Source: Pectinophora gossypiella (taxonomy: Eukaryota; Arthropoda; Insecta; Lepidoptera; Gelechiidae). Taken from it: DNA of 64,000 nt. Where the stretch lies: NCBI RefSeq assembly GCF_024362695.1, contig NC_065424.1:10581840-10645839 (forward strand), in the 5' to 3' direction. The notes under the pieces are model-generated. The model searched no databases. It saw nothing but the letters and a program-made list of their open reading frames with translations, and was not told the origin of the DNA. This document shows, one piece after another, positions 9,776 to 19,324 of this stretch. The translations under genes and the position numbers were made by a program. The first letter of the stretch is position 1. Each line of letters opens with the position of its first letter.

Positions 9776-9896
9776 CATATTACTTTGTTCAATATTATAC
9801 GTTCGAATATATTAAGTTGGAACTAGTTCAGACCTTAGTAGATTGATTAATAGATAGGTACTATTATTATGTGGGGTTCACATTATTACTACAGCT

Positions 9897-9958
9897 TTTT
9901 TTTGACGTGACTTATTATAGATTTGCCGCAGATGGCATTAACTACTTGGCCGGACAAA
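9897..9958 (-). mobile_element. Ret-A 3' stub
   Basis: A run of T followed by TTGACGTGACTTATTATAG and GCAGATGGCATTAACTACTT: the last 60 bp of Ret-A only. Between here and 10303 I see only a short CA tract (9967-10023) and unique-looking sequence. Confidence 0.7.
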
Positions 9959-10302
9959 ATTACTTCAGCAAACCCATACTAACACACATAAAACACACAC
10001 ACACACATACACACATATGTACACGTATATAGACTCTTCATATAAAACACCACATTTTACCTGTGTAAAACAAATTCGTCCATTATTTTCATGACGATCG
10101 TTGAGAGGTAGTTTCTGATTCCGATATAACAGCAATATCGAGTTCCGATCGCATAATCTGATATTACAATTCTCGTAAACTTATTTTCAATTCCCAATTC
10201 TTTCCGAGACGTCGGTTCGAATATAAGTTATTTCGCATTTTCTTTCCAACATGAAATCTAGATACTTGGAATTTCACAGAGTCTATTTTTATGAATACGC
10301 AT

Positions 10303-10317
10303 ACTCACACACACACA

Positions 10318-10395
<78 letters not shown>

Positions 10396-10405
10396 CGCAC
10401 ACATA
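10303..10405. repeat. (CA)n microsatellite
   Basis: About 36 uninterrupted CA units centred on 10317-10388, with CACG variants after. Confidence 0.95.
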
Positions 10406-10499
10406 AAAGCATTTGTAGAGTTGATACTTTCTTTTTGAAAAATGTTTTGTAATTTAGTCTATGTTTAATTCAAGTTAACTATTTTTATTGTTTCTTTTT

Positions 10500-10658
10500 C
10501 TATTTTGTTATTTTCTCTTGACCATGACTTTCTGGAGGCGGAGGCCTGGAGTCCTAAAACACAGGGTATCCTAGTTTAGGCTCCAGCCTCTACAAATATT
10601 GTATTTTTGTATGTATCCATGTGTCTTTGTAGAGGAAATAAAGATTTTACTTACTTAC
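10500..10658 (+). mobile_element. Probable retroposon 3' end with polyA signal
   Basis: TGGAGGCGGAGGCCTGGAG and its partial inverse GGCTCCAGCCTC, then GTAGAGGAAATAAAGATTTT ending in TTAC repeats. AATAAA followed by a simple tail suggests a LINE 3' end. No second copy is seen in this window. Confidence 0.4.
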
Positions 10659-10665
10659 TAATGGG

Positions 10666-10760
10666 GTAGTCAGAGGCACATCAGTCGCAAGATGAACTAA
10701 GTACCCACACCTCACCCGAGCTTTCTGTTAAATCAACGTCTATAATGGCCGAGACAAATG
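10666..10760 (-). repeat. Rep-AA copy
   Basis: GGGGTAGTCAGAGGCACATC, CGCAAGATGAACTAAGTACC and AGCTTTCTGTTA, inverse of the 6795-6905 copy. Confidence 0.6.
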
Positions 10761-10849
10761 GGTAGTGTCCTAGGTCAAAGAAAAATTATGAAATTCTAAG
10801 CACCTATAATATACACCTAGAATGCACCTAGAATGACACAAGCAAGAAT

Positions 10850-10998
10850 GATACAACCTAAAGGTGAGACAAAAGTTTTCTTTTTTCTTTATAACGTATT
10901 TATGAATGTTAGTAAAGAAAAACCAACGCACGTGTTTCTATGACGTCACAGGTTGGATTTTCATACAAAGTTCATAGTAATTTCGTGTTTATGTAGAA
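10850..10998 (-). repeat. Rep-P copy
   Basis: GTTTTCTTTTTTCTTTATAA, TTTCTATGACGTCACAGGTT and CATAGTAATTTCGTGTTTAT. Other copies at 28040-28262, 28490-28680, 33640-33866 and 61255-61385. Class unknown; the ends were not resolved. Confidence 0.55.
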
Positions 10999-11150
10999 AA
11001 GTGAGAATACTATGGAAGAATAACGAATGGCAATTTGATTGTTTAGGGTATGAAATGAGGATGGTTAATGAATGGGAGGTAAGGAGGGTTTAAAAAGTAA
11101 GAAAGAGGAGTCTTTGGTGCGATGTCGGTCGGGTTAGAGGATTTTGTTAA
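10999..11150 (-). repeat. Rep-FF copy
   Basis: GTGAGAATACTATGGAAGAA, ATGAGGATGGTTAATGAATG and GATGTCGGTCGGGTTAGAGG. The inverse is at 15446-15608. Class unknown. Confidence 0.6.
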
Positions 11151-11700
11151 AAAATAAGTAGTAAAGATATTGATTAAATGTCATAATATTTTTATTTCAA
11201 TTTTATTGTGTATGTGTGTGTATTGTGCATCTATGTAATACTAATATTAGTGAGTAAGAAATCATTGTTACTAACAACCTGGGTCCAAGTTACACGTAAA
11301 AAAATTATTTTATTTTTTATTTTTTAATTATAATAAAAATTTAATTATAATAATTTAATTATAATTATAATTTATTATTATTTTATTATTATGTAATTAT
11401 AATTAAATTTTAATTATAATACTTTTTTTAATTGTAAAGATATTTAAAATATCCCGTGTTATTTCTACATTCCACATTAATATTATTTAAAAATCAAAAT
11501 TTTTAAATATTAAAACAGACAGTACATTATTTTTTAACATCCGATTTTCGGAGATAATCCTCTTACAGTATTTTTTTCACATTAAAAAAGCCAGTCAATT
11601 GCAAATCCGTGACGCGCACCGAGGGTTCCGACTCAACTTCGCCATTGTAAACTATAAACTCCATACAAAATAGGTAGCGATTATTTTACAAACTGGGATT
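11151..11700. other. Very AT-rich stretch
   Basis: Includes a TTAATTATAATAATTTAATT-type tract at about 11300-11420 that can fold on itself. No coding signal. A Ret-A fragment (GTCCGGCCAAGTAGTTAATG) follows at 11728-11775. Confidence 0.5.
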
Positions 11701-11859
11701 TTTTCCTTTACGACTTGTACTGTAAAATTTTGTCCGGCCAAGTAGTTAATGCCACCTGTGGTAAATCTATAATTTCAAGATTCTAGGTGTATGAGAAGTA
11801 CCCTATAAGCAATAATTCCTCTACGAAATGTTAAATTTGAATTAAATTACATACATAAA

Positions 11860-12236
11860 GGTGCTAATTCCTGTAAATACCATCTAATTTTATTTTAAGT
11901 TATATCTGTCATTTTCTTATCCGCCGAAAAGGAAAGGGACGGGTAATCGACATGCATAAAATTTATGGAACACACGTCAATTTTAAGCACAAATCTAAAA
12001 CAACCGTCTAAAAATTTTACATCAGTCAATAACCCGACACAGTGAAGTAGACAGCACGTCAAACGGATTGCATACCAGCGACGTACCTTTTTGATTCGCC
12101 CGGGTTATTCATTCATTTACTCATTCTTTCTAAAATTAAGAGTTGTGAATCATCCGTTCCTTTCCTTTTCAACGGATATGAAAATGACGGATATAACTTA
12201 AAATAAAATTAGGCGGTGTCTGCAGGAATCGGGACC
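11860..12236 (+). mobile_element. MITE-H, full length
   Basis: It starts GGTGCTAATTCCTG and ends CAGGAATCGGGACC. The outer ~90 bp at each end are imperfect inverted repeats (CTAATTTTATTTTAAGTTAT in both arms). The flanking AAA at 11857-11859 and 12237-12239 is a 3-bp TSD. The 3-bp TSD and GG ends suggest PIF/Harbinger (inference). No transposase. Six other copies lie in this window. Confidence 0.75.
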
Positions 12237-12289
12237 AAACTCTCGTTTATTTCTCACCGGGGTAAGCGATTACAGTATGGAATTCCATT

Positions 12290-12380
12290 CGTTTCGATCC
12301 TGACAAACCTAAAGGTGATAAAAAACGTTTTCTTTTTTCTTTATAACGTATTTATGAATTTTAATAAAGAAAAATGTAAT
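12290..12380 (-). repeat. Rep-P fragment
   Basis: GATAAAAAACGTTTTCTTTT, TAACGTATTTATGAATTTTA; one end of Rep-P only. The 118-codon ORF across 12216-12572 joins unrelated repeats and is not supported. Confidence 0.5.
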
Positions 12381-12400
12381 AATAAGTGTAATAACAAGAA

Positions 12401-12524
12401 CTGTGCGGAGATGAGCGGAGATGTGCAGGAATCGATCAATCACCATGAGGTAGAGAGTGACAGAGCGTCTTTCTCGTACGCTGTGATTGGCCAAATCCGC
12501 CCATCTCCGCTCATTTCCGCACAG
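12401..12524. mobile_element. Short palindrome, MITE-like
   Basis: CTGTGCGGAGATGAGCGGAG at the left is matched by the inverse CTCCGCTCATTTCCGCACAG at the right, about 25-bp arms. No clear TSD; only one copy here. Confidence 0.4.
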
Positions 12525-12884
12525 CTCCGCTTCAATGGATACGCAGCCAAAGGGTTCCGTGTTTCGTTTTGAGGTTTGGAACCCTAAAAACCAAAGAAAA
12601 CGAAATCCGTCTTGTTTCCCATTACCTACTGTTCTAGAGAGCGTTATCGCAAAAAGCTGCTAATTTAAGTTGTTTTTCCTTAAAAGAAATTGTTTGAGGG
12701 CCTTTCTTTCTTTCTTTTAAAAGAAACGACGCTACCACAGAAAGACAAAGCTTTGACTCACACAATGTAAAGTTTTGTATTGTTCAGAGTTCTGAAGTGC
12801 GAAGCAAATAATGTCAATAGACACTGGGAACGGATGGAGGGTTCAAAACTTAGAGGGTGGATTGGTAACGTGCATATAAACAAA

Positions 12885-13040
12885 CGTATCCATACTAATA
12901 TTATAAACGTGATAGTGTATTTAGGTGTCTGTCTGTATATCCGTTTTTCACGGCAAGACGAAGCGATTTGATTTACGTGATTTTTTAAATGGAGATATTT
13001 GAAGTGACGGAGAGTGACATAAGATATTTTTTGTTTCTTT
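12885..13040 (+). mobile_element. Helitron-like fragment (possible 5' end)
   Basis: TCCATACTAATATTATAAAC followed by CTGTCTGTATATCCG and TTTTTCACGGCAAGACGAAG resembles a sequence that is very common in Lepidoptera and, to my recollection, attributed to nonautonomous Helitrons. The TC start is consistent; a CTAG hairpin end is not present. Confidence 0.35.
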
Positions 13041-13186
13041 CTAATTAATTTAATTTAATTAATTTCTAATGAAAACATGAATTCCAGAACTAATTCGAAA
13101 ATCATTGCTTTAGGTCCATGCTGGGCTTGAGAAGCCCGGACACTTTATACGAAACACCTCGTTTCACACAGACACTACACATTGAC

Positions 13187-13345
13187 GTTATCGTACACAC
13201 GCATCTGTGTGTGTGACGTCTGACGCCATACGATTGAAGATTAAAGTAAGACCACGGGGGTGAGGTATACCTAGCTCAGCCGCTGGTGGGGAGCGGATAG
13301 TTGCCGTTCTATACGTAGTATTTCCGTTCTATTCTGTAGTGAGAG
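13187..13345 (-). repeat. Rep-CC copy
   Basis: ACGCATCTGTGTGTGTGACG, GGGTGAGGTATACCTAGC, GGGGAGCGGATAGTTGCCG. The inverse relates to 63640-63790. A smaller piece is at 14430-14510. Confidence 0.55.
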
Positions 13346-13749
13346 TCTACTGTTCTTCTAACTGAATTTTCAAGGCTCTCTCCACCACGAAAGTATCTAT
13401 AATATATGTCTCATGAAATATTATACCCAAATTACGTTATAATCATATTATTTGACAGGCAAAAGAAACGTTACCTACGTCAAAAGTTATTCTTCCATTG
13501 GATATATATTATTACTAGAGCTGAATTCGTTATACAAGGGTTAGTGACGTGACGACAACTTTGAGGGATGAGTCAAACCATGATTCTGAGTTGCAATCAA
13601 GTAGTATTTTCCATTGCAAACGAATGGAGCTGACAATAATTACAAAACAAAACACAAACATTACATGTGAGGAAAATCAAGCTTGCACCAAGCTCGTATC
13701 AGAGTGCGGATAATATCCCTTTTATACGTAGTATTATTGTTTATTCTAT

Positions 13750-13925
13750 TCATCATCAAACCCCTTTCCCACAGGGTTCGCTTATCTAACCTGAATATTT
13801 GACAGGTCCAGTTTTTTTTTACAGAAGCAGCTGCCTGTCTGACCTTCCAACCCGCGAAGGGAAAGCCAGCCCAATACAGGTTAGGTCACATACCTCCGAA
13901 AATGCATTTCTTGGGAATGTGGGTT
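13750..13925 (-). mobile_element. Ret-B copy
   Basis: The plus strand begins TCATCATC (the inverted tail), then CACAGGGTTCGCTTATCTAA, CTGCCTGTCTGACCTTCC, CACATACCTCCGAAAATGC. Inserted between MITE-I arms. Confidence 0.7.
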
Positions 13926-13996
13926 CCCTCACGACGTTATTCTTCACCACTGAGCACCATCACCAACGTGATAACCAAAAATTTATGATCCAAACA

Positions 13997-14090
13997 TGAA
14001 TTCGAATACAAGTTCGACAATCATTGGTTTAGGCCTGTGCTCGATTCAAAGTGAGAGGCAAGCGTTCTACCAACAGGGCTATCTGACATG
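13997..14090 (-). mobile_element. tRNA-headed repeat (SINE-V)
   Basis: On the minus strand it carries GGTAGAACGCTTGCCTCTCA followed by CGAAT and CAATGATTGTCGAA. The same order is at 36268-36345 on the plus strand, where box A and box B look intact. Box B is decayed here. Confidence 0.45.
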
Positions 14091-14301
14091 AATTTTCTGA
14101 CCGGAAATTCTACGCGATGTAACTCAGAATCATGAGCTGAACCATCCCCCTCACTATTCGATACGATGTCACTAACACCCTGTATTCAAGTAACAGCACT
14201 TTCAGATAACTCTTTAAGAAAATATAATTGAAAAATCTTACAGGATCCTATTAAGGGGATCCTGTTTTATCTAAAAACTTATGATTAAAATTTTAACGGC
14301 T

Positions 14302-14372
14302 TCAGCAGTCTATTAGTTAGAGCGTTGGGTTCACGATCTGGGTCCTGGGTTCGATTCCCAGTGTGGATGTGT
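14302..14372 (+). mobile_element. SINE-F/G-type tRNA-like head
   Basis: TAGTTAGAGCGTTGGG, TTCACGATCTGGG, GGTTCGATTCCCAG: a tRNA-shaped stretch with box B but without the downstream core. Not a functional tRNA. Confidence 0.55.
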
Positions 14373-14710
14373 CCGACGAAATGTCACTAAGATCGTGTTC
14401 AACAATGTCTCCAACGGGAATCCAGAGGGGGTATGGTACGGGGGGTGATACTTTTTGGTGCGGGGCAGAGAGTTGCCATTCTATACGTAGTTAAAAACCA
14501 CGAAAAGGCCTTTTCAGTAAATCACATTAGTATTATGTTTTTTGTTAATAAATCCTCGCTTTAGACACGCTTCTTTCAATCCAGGTATGAAATGGTCGAA
14601 ATCTTTACTCGATTTAAAATTAATTGAAACAAATCAAGGTTTTGTTGCCAAAAACTAAATCAGAATGTGATTTTCCAAAAAGGTGCTCACTTAGTTTCGA
14701 CTATCGCAAC

Positions 14711-14978
14711 GACCTCCGTGGTCCAGTGGTTGAGCTCTGGGCTCACGATCCGGAGGTCCCGGGTTCGACGGTGGGGACATATTACAAAAATTTATTTGTG
14801 GTCCTTAGTTTGATTAGGACACCAGATTGTCTGAAAGTAAGATGTTCCGTGCTTCGAAAGGCGCGTTAAGCAGTCGGTCCCGGTTACTACTTACTGATGT
14901 AAGTAAGTAGTCGTTACATGAGCCACGTCAGGTGGTTTGGCGGTTCAATAGTAACCTTGACACCAGGGTTGATGAGGT
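14711..14978 (+). mobile_element. SINE-G copy
   Basis: CCTCCGTGGTCCAGTGGTTG, core CCGTGCTTCGAAAGGCGCGT, and ACACCAGGGTTGATGAGG. Box B is damaged by a small deletion (GGGTTCGACGG). The tail is truncated. Confidence 0.85.
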
Positions 14979-14984
14979 GAGTAG

Positions 14985-15070
14985 TTCAGGTTAGTAGAGA
15001 TGAACTAAGTAGCCACAGCTCACCGAGTTTTCTGTTAGACCAAGGTGATAGGTGGTGAGCCGTATCGCTA
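14985..15070 (-). repeat. Rep-AA copy
   Basis: GATGAACTAAGTAGCCACAG, CTCACCGAGTTTTCTGTTAG, then GATAGGTGGTGAGCCGTATC, which also occurs at 20530-20560. Confidence 0.55.
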
Positions 15071-15152
15071 AAAGGCGACAATATGTATGTGGGATATAGA
15101 AATCAAACGTTACTCCTTCTATTTTAATAAATTATAACTTAACAAAAAAAAA

Positions 15153-15428
15153 TACATACATACATACATAAACTCACGCCCGTAATCCCAAATGGGGTGG
15201 GCAGAGCCACAAGTAATCAAAGACAACTTGCAGCCACTGTTGATACGAAGTCCTAAGATGGATATGATGAACCTTATGGTGATAAGGGATCAGCCTATCG
15301 CCCATAACATTAGTCCATCATGTTAGAGGACGCAATCCCTCTGTCGGTTTTTACGACATGCCCGGGAAGACAAGCAGCTGAACGTGTTCTATGTTTTTTA
15401 TTTGCTCCCAGAACAGCATAGAAGCAAA
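15153..15428 (+). mobile_element. SINE-C, long form
   Basis: Starts in ACAT repeats, then AACTCACGCCCGTAATCCC, GGGTGGGCAGAGCCACAAG, CAACTTGCAGCCACTGTTG and ATGATGAACCTTATGGTG. It extends past the end of the shorter copies into GACATGCCCGGGAAGACAAG. This last block recurs inverted near 30000. Confidence 0.7.
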
Positions 15429-15445
15429 AAAAAATACTTCTTCCC

Positions 15446-15608
15446 TTATCCTCTAACCCGACCGACATCCCACCATAGACCTTCCCTTTCCCTTTCTTAC
15501 TTTTTAAAACTGCCTTACGTCCCATTCATTAACCATCCTCCTTTCATACCATAAACAATTAAATTCCCATTCATTATCCATACATAGTATTCTCACTTTC
15601 CTACATGT
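15446..15608 (+). repeat. Rep-FF copy
   Basis: CCTCTAACCCGACCGACATC, CCCATTCATTAACCATCC, CATAGTATTCTCACTTTCC; inverse of 10999-11150. Confidence 0.6.
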
Positions 15609-15688
15609 ATGTGTGTATTCTTTATTCTTTGCCATTGTATTGGAATACTATTGTATTTAAGTCTATAAATTATGTAATACAAACTGGA

Positions 15689-16140
15689 TTAAAAAAAAAA
15701 GAAAAGAAAGGAAAACATGAGACAGTAGGACTAGGGCCCTGTGCTGGGAGGTTTTCTGGCCACGTCTTTCCCTCAGCGTTACAGACTCCGATGTGGTAGT
15801 AGTTTTACAGCTACCACCGAAGTTTATTTGTATGTTTTGATTTAGTTTAGTTTAATTAAGTTTAATTACCTTTCTGCTACTGTTAAATTTGTAAATTAGT
15901 TTATGCATTGTGAGTGCTATGTACACCGTTATTGTTACACATATCAGTCAGAATACATAGTTAAGTTATGGAATAAGCTCAATATGTGTGATGTGGTTGT
16001 ACTTTTTTAAATAAATAAATAAATAAAAATACAGCTAGTTACATAATATGTGATTTAATTTTTTGACGTTCAAAAAGCGCTAACTTTGTAAGCCAATTTT
16101 GAAAAATATATATTATATTTTTGATTTTTTTTTAATTTGC
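15689..16140 (+). mobile_element. Ret-R split by a retroposon
   Basis: An A-rich start, then GACTAGGGCCCTGTGCTGGG, TCTTTCCCTCAGCGTTACAG, GATGTGGTAGTAGTTTTACA. After the insertion it resumes at CAGCTAGTTACATAATATG and GACGTTCAAAAAGCGCTAAC. The uninterrupted copy at 41184-41403 proves the join. Ret-R shares a GGGCCCTGTGC-GAGGTTTT-TACAG-GTAGTAGTTTTA skeleton with Ret-D, so the two are probably diverged 3' ends of one LINE lineage. Confidence 0.65.
15813..16029 (+). mobile_element. Retroposon with (AAAT)n tail inside Ret-R
   Basis: Flanked by TACAGCT at 15806-15812 and 16030-16036. It ends in TAAATAAATAAATAAATAAA. No ORF. The tail and TSD show target-primed insertion; the family is unknown. Confidence 0.65.
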
Positions 16141-16249
16141 CTTTAGGCAGTCTATTACTCAATATTTTAGATAGATGGCGCCAACGTCGGCTTAATGACG
16201 ATACATAGAGAGAGATAGAAAGAATTTCGCATGGACAGGAGGAGGACCC

Positions 16250-16330
16250 GGTGGTGTAATGGTTAACACGCTCGTCCCGGTTTGACAAGAGCTGCGGGTT
16301 CAAATCCCGTCCTAGTCAGTTTTTTTTTTT
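16250..16330 (+). mobile_element. tRNA-like sequence (SINE head)
   Basis: Box A TGGTGTAATGG and box B GGTTCAAATCC are canonical and correctly spaced. The T-arm stem GCGGG/CCCGT pairs, and a run of T follows directly as for a pol III terminator. The putative acceptor stem has two mismatches and the anticodon loop is oversized, so I do not call a tRNA gene. The 3' half recurs at 55055-55130, again followed by a T run, which points to a dispersed family. Confidence 0.55.
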
Positions 16331-16539
16331 CGATTTAAATTTTCTGTTTGAGAGTCTATTACTAAGTTCAGTCCTGTGCGCTTCTCAAGAGAGTGTTGTA
16401 TTGTGTTCAATAAATGTAAAAATCTTGTTTCTGCAAACTTCAACATCCTTAGACATAATGGTTGTAAAGTAGAAACGAAAATATTATTGTTTTCATACAT
16501 TCCTTTTCACTTAGGAAATGTATCCGAAGCACTTTTGAT

Positions 16540-17012
16540 ACAAACTCTTAAGATGGGTATCCACGATGAATTACCACCCTTAATGCTTGTCATTTTGTCC
16601 GACGAAGTAAGAGTACCTTCTGTTTTAAATCTACAATGTTTAGTTGTAGAATCGAAGAAGTCACTACGGAGTGACATTATCTTTTTGTAAGATAAAACTC
16701 CTTAAATAAAGAAAAAAAGACACAAAGTCTTAAGATGGGTATCCACGATGAATTACCACCCTTAATGCTTGTCATTTTGTCCGACCAAGTAAGAGTACCT
16801 TCTGTTTCAAATCTACAATGTTTCGTTGTAGAATCGAAGAAGTCGCTACGGAGTGACATTATCTTTTTGTAAGATAAAACTCCTTAAATAAAGAAAAAAA
16901 AGACACAAAGTTTTAAGATGGGTATCCACTATGAATTACCACCCTTAATGCTTGTAATTTTGTCCGACCAAGTAAGTATAGTACTTTCCGTGTCAAATCT
17001 ACAATCTGTCAT
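16540..17012 (+). repeat. 182/183-bp tandem repeat, about 2.6 units
   Basis: Units begin CTTAAGATGGGTATCCACGA at 16547, 16729 and 16912. The third unit is cut off near 17012. The first two units are nearly identical, including TAGAATCGAAGAAGTC and AATAAAGAAAAAAAGACAC. The monomer length is satellite-like. ORFs across it on both strands reflect the duplication only. Confidence 0.9.
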
Positions 17013-17419
17013 TATTATCAGGCTTCATAGATCTTTTCCAGATGATTGATTCAGTGTGTAGAAGGCACTTAAGACTTTCGAAAATTCTCTTCAATAACAA
17101 ATACGCATTTTTCAAACGAAGTCAAACCTCAAATTACGAAGCTTTTGAGCATTATAATTTTTATATCCGGATAAAAGACTGAAATGCAAAAAATTCTGCG
17201 ATTAAGCATCAAAAGAAGCCGGTATGAACTTCCTGCTTCCTGGTCCAAACAGCCTTCAAAGTTGAGAACAAATTGAATATGATCCCTGGGACAATAGACG
17301 GCGAGGCAATGTCGGCTGCAGCACAAAAGATACGGCAAATGAGCGCATTGATTAGAGAACTAGACGAAAACACCGATCTAGAGAGATTTGAAAAATTTTC
17401 CAGAATATTTCAAAACATG
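17013..17419. other. No recognised feature
   Basis: AT-rich, with a 69-codon minus-strand ORF of no recognisable family (17129-17338). Confidence 0.45.
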
Positions 17420-17733
17420 ACATAACATAAACAGCCTATATACGTCCCACTGCTGGGCACAGGCCTCTCCTCAACCGGAGGGGGTATGGAGCATATACCA
17501 CCACGCAGCTCCAATGCGGGTTGGTGGTGTTTTTATGGCTAATAGCCGGGACGGCTAAACGTGCCCTCCGAAGCACGGAATCATCTTACTTTTTCGGACA
17601 ATCAGGTGATTCAAGCCTGAAAACTCCTTACCAAACAAAGGACAGTCTCACAAAGTGATTTCGATAATGTCCCAATCGGGAATCGAACCCGGACATCCAG
17701 ATCGTGAGCCTAACGCTCTAACCACTAGACCAG
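17420..17733 (-). mobile_element. SINE-F copy
   Basis: The plus strand shows the inverted order: CAGCCTATATACGTCCCACT, GCACAGGCCTCTCCTCAACC, core ACGTGCCCTCCGAAGCACGG, then box B inverse GGAATCGAACCCGG and the head inverse CTCTAACCACTAGACC. Full length. Confidence 0.85.
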
Positions 17734-17744
17734 TTGTTGGTTGT

Positions 17745-18600
17745 TGGTGGTTGTTTACAGTTAATAATATAATAATATGTCGATTTTCAATATTTCGCTT
17801 TCGCGCTATCATATGTATCTATTATATTACCCTCATCTCTTCTTCACATTTATTTGCGGTAAATTCTTGTCAAATATTTGCATTTGTCTAAAGAAATGCA
17901 ATCGGATCCGGGATCTGCCCTCCGGGTATCAATCATAAATATCAAGATACGGTAGTGGGGACAGCCCTTATAAGACGGTGAGCCGCACGAGTTGTACCGG
18001 GACTGGAAGCCGTATCCTCGCGAGCTGGCTGATGTGGAGGAGCTCGACGAGGATCCTACCCAGCAACGGACTGACCCAGGCCGCCGGTTTGAGGGCAACC
18101 GTCATTGTTGACGGTTTCGACCTTGCCGGCGGACTCATCGGACTGACCCCGCCGGCTCGAGCTGACCTGGAAACTTCGGGTCAAGCTCGCCGGCCACCTA
18201 CTATGACGAGAGACGTACCGCCTGGCTGGAGTCGCTCACTGGGCCTCCCTCAACAGGGTCTCACCCGGTGGGCTGACTCGCCGGCGGTACCACCCCGGAC
18301 AAGAAATTGGGCCTTCGGAGGCGCGAAACTCGCCCGCCGTGGCCCGCTCCCGTGCCCCGCCCGTTTTAGCGGGCGGCGAGAGCTACCGCACCAAAGGGGC
18401 CAAGCCCCGAGGGTGCCTCACAACAGCAACAACAACAATTGCTGGAGTTGTACCATTCTTGTGTCAAACTCCGTAAGATAGAGAACATCCAATAAAAGTA
18501 ATCTGTGACAGTGAGCCATCGTTTAACTGGCGCTAAGCGTCCTCCACAAAGGTCCCTGTTGCCTTGGGATCAGAGTACAGTACTCGTGTTCTAACATATA
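17745..18600 (+). mobile_element. LTR-like element split by a retroposon
   Basis: Blocks GTTGTTTACAGTTAAT, TCAATATTTCGCTTTCGCGC, CCTTATAAGACGGTGAGCC, ATTCTTGTGTCAAACTCCG, ACATCCAATAAAAGTAATC and TTGGGATCAGAGTACAG recur at 44400-44750. A TATA-like TTATAAG about 50 bp (after removing the insertion) before AATAAA is LTR-like organisation. No internal gag/pol is seen, so it may be a solo LTR. The first block is in opposite relative orientation in the two copies. Confidence 0.4.
17999..18444 (+). mobile_element. GC-rich retroposon 3' end with 10-bp TSD
   Basis: Clearly more GC-rich than its surroundings and flanked by GAGTTGTACC (17989-17998, 18445-18454). The copy at 44400-44750 is empty at this point. 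It ends in CAACAACAACAA. Its first ~110 bp stay open in one frame (DWKPYPRELADVEELDEDP...) up to a stop, as expected for the last codons of a truncated LINE ORF. The 167-codon ORF in another frame (17978-18481) spans both junctions and is not real. Confidence 0.65.
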
Positions 18601-18618
18601 CGTATATACTAGACGATA

Positions 18619-19110
18619 TACTGGGTGTTAGTGACATCGTAACGAATACTGAGGGGGTTGATTCAGACCATGATTCTGAGTTAAAATCAAGTGGAATTTT
18701 CCGTCGCAAAATTCATGATTTTTTTTTAGTTTTTTTAAATTATTTTCAATTCTATACTTTTGCGATGGAAAATTCCAGTTGATATTAACTCAGAATAATC
18801 AGATGAATCATCCCTCTCAGTATTCGTTACGATGACACTTACACCCCGTACAAGTACATACGGTAGCCATATAAGTAGGTATGGGTGTTAGTGACACCGT
18901 AACGAATACTGAGGGGGATGGTTCAGACCATGATTCTGAGTTGATATCAAGTGGAATTTCGTGTCAAAAAATTCATGAAAATTTTTCTTTTCTTTTTAAT
19001 TATTTTTCTATCCATACTTTTGCGACGGAAATTTCTACTTGATATCAACTCAGAATCATGGCCTCAACCACCCCTCAAAGTTTTCGTTACGATGTCACTA
19101 ACACCCTGTA
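18619..19110. mobile_element. MITE-I dimer
   Basis: Two palindromic MITE-I units (18621-18848 and 18882-19108) are joined by a ~31-bp spacer ACAAGTACATACGGTAGCC, then ATATAAGTAGGTA. Each unit has CTGGGTG/TGGGTG and CACCCTG-type ends beside TA. The same pair plus spacer recurs at 45064-45651 and 57114-57668 and as remnants at 37112-37556 and 60590-61946. Confidence 0.75.
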
Positions 19111-19324
19111 TTATGCTTAAGCCCAGCCACTTTGTTAGTGCAGAAAAAAATAAAGTTTTCAACTTATCAGAAAAACTATTCAAATAAAACTTGCACCACT
19201 TTATTAATGGCCACATAAACATGATAAATGTGTGCCATAAACGTTTTCAGCAACTGCGTATATTTTTCCGCGCATTTATACTGCAGAGTTTCTGAAAAAG
19301 TAACTTAATTTATTTAAAGCTAGT

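Larger units (their letters stand above)
13533..14184. mobile_element. MITE-I split by other repeats
   Basis: The left arm (AGGGTTAGTGACGTG, CATGATTCTGAGTTGCAATC) lies at 13533-13620 and the right arm (AACTCAGAATCATGAGC, ATGTCACTAACACCCTGTA) at 14088-14184. Ret-B and a tRNA-like repeat lie between. Whether both arms come from one element is inferred. Confidence 0.5.

Noticed and set aside
12216..12572. 118-codon ORF
   Set aside because: It joins a MITE-H end, Rep-P and a palindrome.
16250..16330. Functional tRNA gene
   Set aside because: A and B boxes and a T run are present, but the acceptor stem has mismatches, the anticodon loop is oversized and the 3' half recurs at 55055.
16376..16859. 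104- and 60-codon ORFs on opposite strands
   Set aside because: Both overlap the 182-bp tandem repeat and stop at unit boundaries.
17978..18481. 167-codon ORF
   Set aside because: It crosses both boundaries of a TSD-flanked GC-rich insertion, so it cannot be an ancestral gene; GC-rich DNA has few stops.
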